Assembly: GCA_965249965.1 (NCBI GenBank)
Contig: OZ252262.1
Location: 248,001-312,000 of the forward strand
Source of the DNA: HXMU1420-13 sp965249965
GTDB taxonomy: Bacteria > Bacteroidota > Rhodothermia > Balneolales > Balneolaceae
Direction of reading: 5' to 3'
DNA length: 64,000 bases
The position numbers and the translations under genes are program-made. The notes under the pieces were generated by a model, which saw only the letters and a list, made by a program, of their open reading frames with translations, ran no database searches and was not told where the DNA came from. Positions 60,116-64,000 of this stretch are shown piece by piece. Positions within the stretch are counted from its first letter, which is position 1; every line of letters starts with the position of its first letter.

Positions 60116-61597
60116 TTAGGCTAATTTTTCAATAGCCTCATCCAAACGGCGAAGAACTTCGTCTTTGCCTACAAGTGCCAGTGCTGAAAATAAATCCGGC
60201 CCAAACCCTTGTCCTGTTGTGGCGATTCGAACGGGCATCATCACCTTACCAAAACCTATTTCGTTTTCAGCCACTACGGCTTCTAATGCTGATTTAAGAT
60301 TAGGTGCTATAAAATCTTCTTCAGATAGTGCCGCAACTTTCGCCTGATACGCTTTCACCATGCCGGGGCTATCTTCTTTCCACTTCTTAAGGGCTTTCTC
60401 ATCGTATTCTGTTGGAGCTTCGAAAAAGAACGATCCCATGGCCAAAAATTCGTCTACTTTAGCAACGCGTTCATGCAGAAGCCCGAGAACTTCTTTCAGA
60501 TATTCATCATTTTTAGTGTCGAATCCGACTTCTTCCATCAAAGCTTTAACGGTTGGAAGCAGCTCATCTACAGAAGTTGAACGCAAGTAATGCTCGTTGT
60601 ACCACATCAGTTTTTTATGATTGAACACAGCTCCACCTTTGCTCACACGATCAAGTGTAAAGAGCTCACACAATTCTTTCATATCGTGGATTTCAGAATC
60701 ATCCCCTGGGCTCCATCCTAAATACGCCAAAAAGTTTACCAACGCCTCTGGTTCGTAATTTCCCGCGATGTAATCTTTGGTGTTTACCGGAATCCCTTCG
60801 CTTTCTGCTTTTCGCTTCGAAAGCTTTCCACCACTCGGACTCATTATCAATGGCAAATGCGCCATGATTGGTGCTTCCCACCCAAACGCCTTATACAGCA
60901 ACATGTGCTTTGGAGCGGAACTCAACCACTCTTCTCCACGAATTACATGTGTGATTGCCATGGTGTGATCATCCACTACATTCGCCAAATGGTAGGTCGG
61001 CATTCCATCGGATTTCAATAACACCTGATCATCCAATCCGGCTGTATCGAAAGAAACCACCCCACGAATTAAATCTTCGAATTTCACCGTTTCACGTCGT
61101 GGCACTTTTAGACGCACTACGTATGGCTCACCAGCTTCTAAACGTCGAGCCAATTCATCTTTCGGAAGTGTGAGGCTATTTTTCATACTCTGACGAGTAA
61201 TCGAATCATATTTTGGAGATGGATTTCCTGACGCCTTTAAACGCTCCCGCATTTCTTCAATTTCATCGGTGGTATCAAAGGCATAGTACGCCCAGTCGTT
61301 GTCAATCAGCTGCTGTGCGTACTCGTGATACATCGCCTTTCGCTCACTTTGACGGTAAGGACCATATTCACCCGGAGCATGAGGACCTTCATCGATCGTC
61401 ATTCCTGCCCATTCCAGTGATTTAATGATATCATCCTCGGCACCTTCTACATATCTCGCCTGATCGGTGTCTTCAATACGAAGCACAAAAGTGCCACCAT
61501 GATGGCGTGCAAACAGGTAATTATAAAGGGCAGTCCGGAGGCCACCAATGTGTAGAAATCCGGTTGGAGATGGAGCAAAACGTACGCGAACGCTCAT
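60116..61597 (-). CDS. gltX: Glutamyl-tRNA synthetase
   Basis: Class I synthetase charging tRNA-Glu. 493 residues; the HIGH motif lies in RFAPSPTGFLHIGGLRTALYN (residues about 5-25) and KMSKS as GGKLSKRKAES (about residues 252-262). IEDTDQARYVEGAEDDI and the editing-free anticodon helical domain follow. The second-half signature DDHTMAITHVIRGEEWLSSAPKH is standard. Bacterial GluRS is about 470-500 residues. It is followed on the same strand by the coiled-coil lipoprotein gene. Confidence 0.98.
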   Translation of the reverse strand: MSVRVRFAPSPTGFLHIGGLRTALYNYLFARHHGGTFVLRIEDTDQARYVEGAEDDIIKSLEWAGMTIDEGPHAPGEYGPYRQSERKAMYHEYAQQLIDNDWAYYAFDTTDEIEEMRERLKASGNPSPKYDSITRQSMKNSLTLPKDELARRLEAGEPYVVRLKVPRRETVKFEDLIRGVVSFDTAGLDDQVLLKSDGMPTYHLANVVDDHTMAITHVIRGEEWLSSAPKHMLLYKAFGWEAPIMAHLPLIMSPSGGKLSKRKAESEGIPVNTKDYIAGNYEPEALVNFLAYLGWSPGDDSEIHDMKELCELFTLDRVSKGGAVFNHKKLMWYNEHYLRSTSVDELLPTVKALMEEVGFDTKNDEYLKEVLGLLHERVAKVDEFLAMGSFFFEAPTEYDEKALKKWKEDSPGMVKAYQAKVAALSEEDFIAPNLKSALEAVVAENEIGFGKVMMPVRIATTGQGFGPDLFSALALVGKDEVLRRLDEAIEKLA

Positions 61598-61679
61598 TAA
61601 TTCAATACTTTTGATTCTAAATTTTGAGAGCTTCGAAGATATGAAATTTTCAACTCGGCTATTAGTAGTATTAATTCTA

Positions 61680-61731
61680 AATGTTAAATGTTAAGTGAAT
61701 GCTTATCATTTAACATTCAGCATTTAACATT
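61680..61731. repeat. Inverted/direct repeat cluster of an 11-bp unit
   Basis: AATGTTAAATG (61680-61690) is exactly inverted at 61707-61717 (CATTTAACATT) and again at 61721-61731, so one left arm can pair with either of two right arms. It lies between the divergent gltX and WbqC-like starts, ending 10 bp before the latter. Either an operator or a small repeat family. Confidence 0.75.
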
Positions 61732-61741
61732 AATCTAATCA

Positions 61742-62353
61742 ATGAGCGTAGCCCTAGTCCAACCCCAATTTGCCCCAAATCTGTATGATCTGGTTGCCAT
61801 GCTCCGTGCAGCTCGAGTGATTTTGCTGGATAAAGATATTTGGTCGAGAAAAGGACGGACGCAACGGGCGATGATCTCAGATTCAGAATGGATCAATATT
61901 CCGATCAAAACCGAAGACAAGAAAAAACCAATTCGTGAAGTTCGGATTGATCAATCTCAAGACTGGTTTACGCCCTTCTGGAATGGGATTTATCACAATT
62001 ATCACTCCGCAACTTACTTCGACTATTTTGAAGATGAGCTCAAAGCGTTGTTTGAAGATGTTAGAAATTCGAAGCTATTAATTGACTTCAATCTTACTTT
62101 TTTCAAAAAGCTTCTTCAGTTTTTAGAAGTTGAGTTGATCTTTGAATTAGCCAGTGAATCAGGTTTCGACATAGATGAAAGCTCCATCATCTACCAGGAA
62201 TATCAATCCAAGAATTACATCCAACGCATTGAAAATGCAATCACGGTAGAGTTTGAAAACCCGGAAACTGCATCTATCGCCGAACTTTCCATCTTTCATT
62301 TACTATTCCATAAAGGACCCGAAAGCTTTAAGCTACTTGATCTTTTAAAGTAA
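61742..62353 (+). CDS. WbqC-like family protein
   Basis: 203 residues of the WbqC-like family. The opening VALVQPQFAPNLYDLVAMLRAARVILLDKDIWSRKGRTQRAMI (about residues 3-45) has the family Q-P-x-x-x-P…Y…L(D) and the V-x-L-D-D/K-x-x(F/W)-x-K-x-x-x-x-R pattern, and WINIPI follows. It was named after an O-antigen cluster gene and is thought to be linked to polysaccharide synthesis, but its reaction is not known. It is divergent from gltX and precedes the symporter pair by 23 bp. Confidence 0.82.
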   Translation: MSVALVQPQFAPNLYDLVAMLRAARVILLDKDIWSRKGRTQRAMISDSEWINIPIKTEDKKKPIREVRIDQSQDWFTPFWNGIYHNYHSATYFDYFEDELKALFEDVRNSKLLIDFNLTFFKKLLQFLEVELIFELASESGFDIDESSIIYQEYQSKNYIQRIENAITVEFENPETASIAELSIFHLLFHKGPESFKLLDLLK

Positions 62354-62376
62354 GCCTTCATTTCCTATCATCCCGC

Positions 62377-62493
62377 ATGCAAGAATCTTCGAAAGAAACC
62401 AACTGGACTAAAATTTACACTTCGGTGTTTGTATTGGGGGTGGCATTTGTCCTCCTATTTTGGTGGTTCACTTCAACTTTTAATCTGCCTTAA
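62377..62493 (+). CDS. 38-residue single-TM peptide upstream of the symporter
   Basis: ATG at 62377 to TAA at 62491-62493. The product has a polar start (MQESSKETNWTKIY) and one membrane helix (TSVFVLGVAFVLLFWWF), then STFNLP. It ends three bases before the symporter ATG, so the two are translated together. Small membrane peptides encoded beside SSS symporters are known as accessory proteins in other bacteria; assignment here rests on size, topology and spacing. Confidence 0.6.
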   Translation: MQESSKETNWTKIYTSVFVLGVAFVLLFWWFTSTFNLP

Positions 62494-62496
62494 ATT

Positions 62497-64000
62497 ATGC
62501 ATTGGATAGATTGGGCGGTCCTCATTGCATTTCTTGCTTATACCGTTTGGGATGGAACCCGGCAAGGAAAGCACTCGCATAATATCAACGATTATTTGCT
62601 AGCTGGTAGAAGCATGCCATGGTGGGCGGCAGGACTTTCTGTGATGGCAACCCAGGCTTCAGCCATCACCTTTATCGGAACCACGGGAATTGCCTACACC
62701 GAAGATATGCGCTTTGTACAGGTCTATCTGGCACTTCCTTTTGCTATGATTCTGATCTGTATGTTTTTGGTACCATTCTATCATAACATCAAAGCATTTA
62801 CAGCTTACGAAACTCTGGAAGAACGGTTCGGCTTGAAAACCAGGTTAACAACTGCCGGACTTTTCCTCATTTCCCGCGGACTCGCGCTCGGTGCTGTAAT
62901 TGCTGCTCCCTCGTATGTATTGTCATTGTTATTAGGATTTCCACTTACCGCTACTATCATCATCATTGGGTTATTAGCCACCGGATATACGGTAATTGGT
63001 GGGGTTGCCGGGGTTATTACCACCGATGTTAAGCAAATGGCTGTAATGATGTTCGGGCTCATCTTCTGCTTTTTCATGATCATTTTGAATTTACCGGAAG
63101 ACGTTGGAATTGGAGACGCTCTTTATCTGGCTGGTAGTCTGGATAAACTCACGGCCCTGGATTGGAAATTCGATCTATCAGAACGCTACAATGTATGGAG
63201 TGGGGTTTTTGCTGCTCTATTTTTGATGCTCTCTTATTTCGGTACCGATCAAACTCAGGTTCAGCGTTATCTAACAACCCCATCTGTCGATCAGGCGAGA
63301 AAATCATTGATGCTTTCTGCCTATGCCAAAGTTCCGATGCAGTTTTTCATCCTTCTTCTTGGGGTGATGCTGTACGTATTTTTCATATTTAATGATGCTC
63401 CAATTTCCTTCAGGGCTTCCGATCCTGTTGCCCAAACGCAAGAGCAGATGCTTCGCGAAGAGACCATTAATCGTGAGTATACCATAACTCGCTCGGCTCG
63501 TGAAAATGCTGCCCTGCAAGCTGCTCAAAATCGGGATGCCGCCAGCCAACAGCTTTTTGTTGATACTGATGCGGCTTTGAATGAAGCTCGTCAGGCGGAG
63601 TTGAGTTTACAAGCCGAAATTCTGGATTCTGATGTAAACGATACCAACTACATCTTCCCCTATTTTATACTCAACTATATTCCCATTGGGTTGGTGGGTT
63701 TAATTATTGCCGGAATCTTTGCCGCAGCTATGAGTTCCATAGACTCGGAGTTGAATGCCCTTACTACCGTAAGTATTGTGGATTGGTATAAGCGACTTGA
63801 TGGTGATAAACATGATGAATCTCATTATTTAAGTAACTCACGACGGGTAACACTACTTTGGGGAGTTATTGCAACTGTTTCTGCATTAGCGCTGGGAGAA
63901 ACACGTTCAATCATTGAATTGATTAACCAAATTGGAAGTTATTTTTATGGTTCTATTTTAGGTGTATTCATCTTACTGCTTTGGGTGAAAAAAGCGAATG
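62497..64000 (+). CDS. Sodium:solute symporter (SSS family), 3' end cut by window
   Basis: 501 codons up to the window edge. Residues near 25-50 read NINDYLLAGRSMPWWAAGLSVMATQASAITFIGTTGIAYT (over about 27-66), the SSS family start; GGVAGVITTDVKQMAVMM and SYFGTDQTQVQRYLT are also diagnostic. An 80-residue hydrophilic, helix-forming segment (about residues 300-385, QEQMLREETINREYTITRSAREN and so on) separates two helices. After it comes FAAAMSSIDSELNALTTVSIVDWYK with the Na2-site Ser pair. Sugar, iodide or vitamin transport cannot be resolved. It is encoded directly after the 38-residue membrane peptide. Confidence 0.9.
   Translation, partial: MHWIDWAVLIAFLAYTVWDGTRQGKHSHNINDYLLAGRSMPWWAAGLSVMATQASAITFIGTTGIAYTEDMRFVQVYLALPFAMILICMFLVPFYHNIKAFTAYETLEERFGLKTRLTTAGLFLISRGLALGAVIAAPSYVLSLLLGFPLTATIIIIGLLATGYTVIGGVAGVITTDVKQMAVMMFGLIFCFFMIILNLPEDVGIGDALYLAGSLDKLTALDWKFDLSERYNVWSGVFAALFLMLSYFGTDQTQVQRYLTTPSVDQARKSLMLSAYAKVPMQFFILLLGVMLYVFFIFNDAPISFRASDPVAQTQEQMLREETINREYTITRSARENAALQAAQNRDAASQQLFVDTDAALNEARQAELSLQAEILDSDVNDTNYIFPYFILNYIPIGLVGLIIAGIFAAAMSSIDSELNALTTVSIVDWYKRLDGDKHDESHYLSNSRRVTLLWGVIATVSALALGETRSIIELINQIGSYFYGSILGVFILLLWVKKAN

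Overview
This 64 kb stretch is chromosomal, AT-rich and densely coded. The best guess is a member of the Balneolota / Bacteroidota-like bacteria (Balneolaceae-type). The reasons are: two proteins ending in a type-A T9SS sorting domain (NYPNPFNP motif), TolC/HlyD-type and beta-barrel envelope proteins typical of a Gram-negative, a GlmU-like nucleotidyltransferase of the Bacteroidetes type, a division cluster without murF, and a MurE with the DNPR motif (meso-diaminopimelate peptidoglycan). The placement is inference; there is no rRNA here. I saw no tRNA, IS element, prophage or CRISPR. Both ends cut genes: mutS on the left (minus strand, N-terminal 616 residues, ending just before the ATPase domain) and a sodium:solute symporter on the right.

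Layout. 1-4.5 kb: mutS, a YihY/BrkB membrane protein overlapping a 3-methyladenine DNA glycosylase, and a secreted YceI protein. 4.5-8.9 kb: a DUF6580-type membrane protein, then a tightly coupled set of DUF4956 membrane protein, HlyD-like adaptor, TolC-like channel and SDR oxidoreductase. 8.8-10.6 kb: a minus-strand Cry-DASH photolyase, a small unknown protein and a 48-residue DUF2256 zinc-ribbon protein. 10.7-20.5 kb: PQQ-type sugar dehydrogenase lipoprotein, NAD-type isocitrate dehydrogenase, holin-like membrane protein, GNAT, Hpt, divergent glmS and GlmU-like genes (amino-sugar supply), NlpC/P60 lipoprotein, pdxJ-era, and a YdeI-like protein. 20.8-23.5 kb: a SAM riboswitch with its terminator in front of metY and metX.

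23.6-38.9 kb is the division and cell-wall (dcw) cluster: mraZ-rsmH-ftsL-ftsI(PASTA)-murE-mraY-murD-ftsW-murG-murC-ftsQ-ftsA-ftsZ. It has three MraZ-box repeats at exactly 10 bp period behind a TTGACA promoter. Most junctions are overlaps or abutting codons, often with TTG starts. Just after ftsZ lies a compact RNA-like fold (hairpin plus a three-way junction) ending in a terminator.

39-50.7 kb is envelope and secretion material: two tiny membrane proteins, then an acyltransferase-like protein, a T9SS-sorted repeat protein and a beta-helix protein in one minus-strand operon. These are followed by an AhpD-like protein, a large SGNH hydrolase, a PD40 lipoprotein, and a redox group (TlpA-like thioredoxin, DUF6029-like barrel, and two paralogous redoxins, one frameshifted and one with a T9SS tail). 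50.7-57 kb: feoA with FeoB split into GTPase and membrane genes, preceded by a palindrome resembling a DtxR-family box. They converge on a minus-strand set of SpoIIE phosphatase, thioredoxin and DtxR/MntR regulator. 57-64 kb: NRDE/TANGO2 protein, NhaC antiporter, coiled-coil lipoprotein, gltX, WbqC-like protein, a 38-residue membrane peptide and the SSS symporter.

The most promising things to follow up are the DUF4956-HlyD-TolC set, the structured RNA after ftsZ, the exported redox group with its frameshifted paralogue, and the feo operator with its likely regulator.
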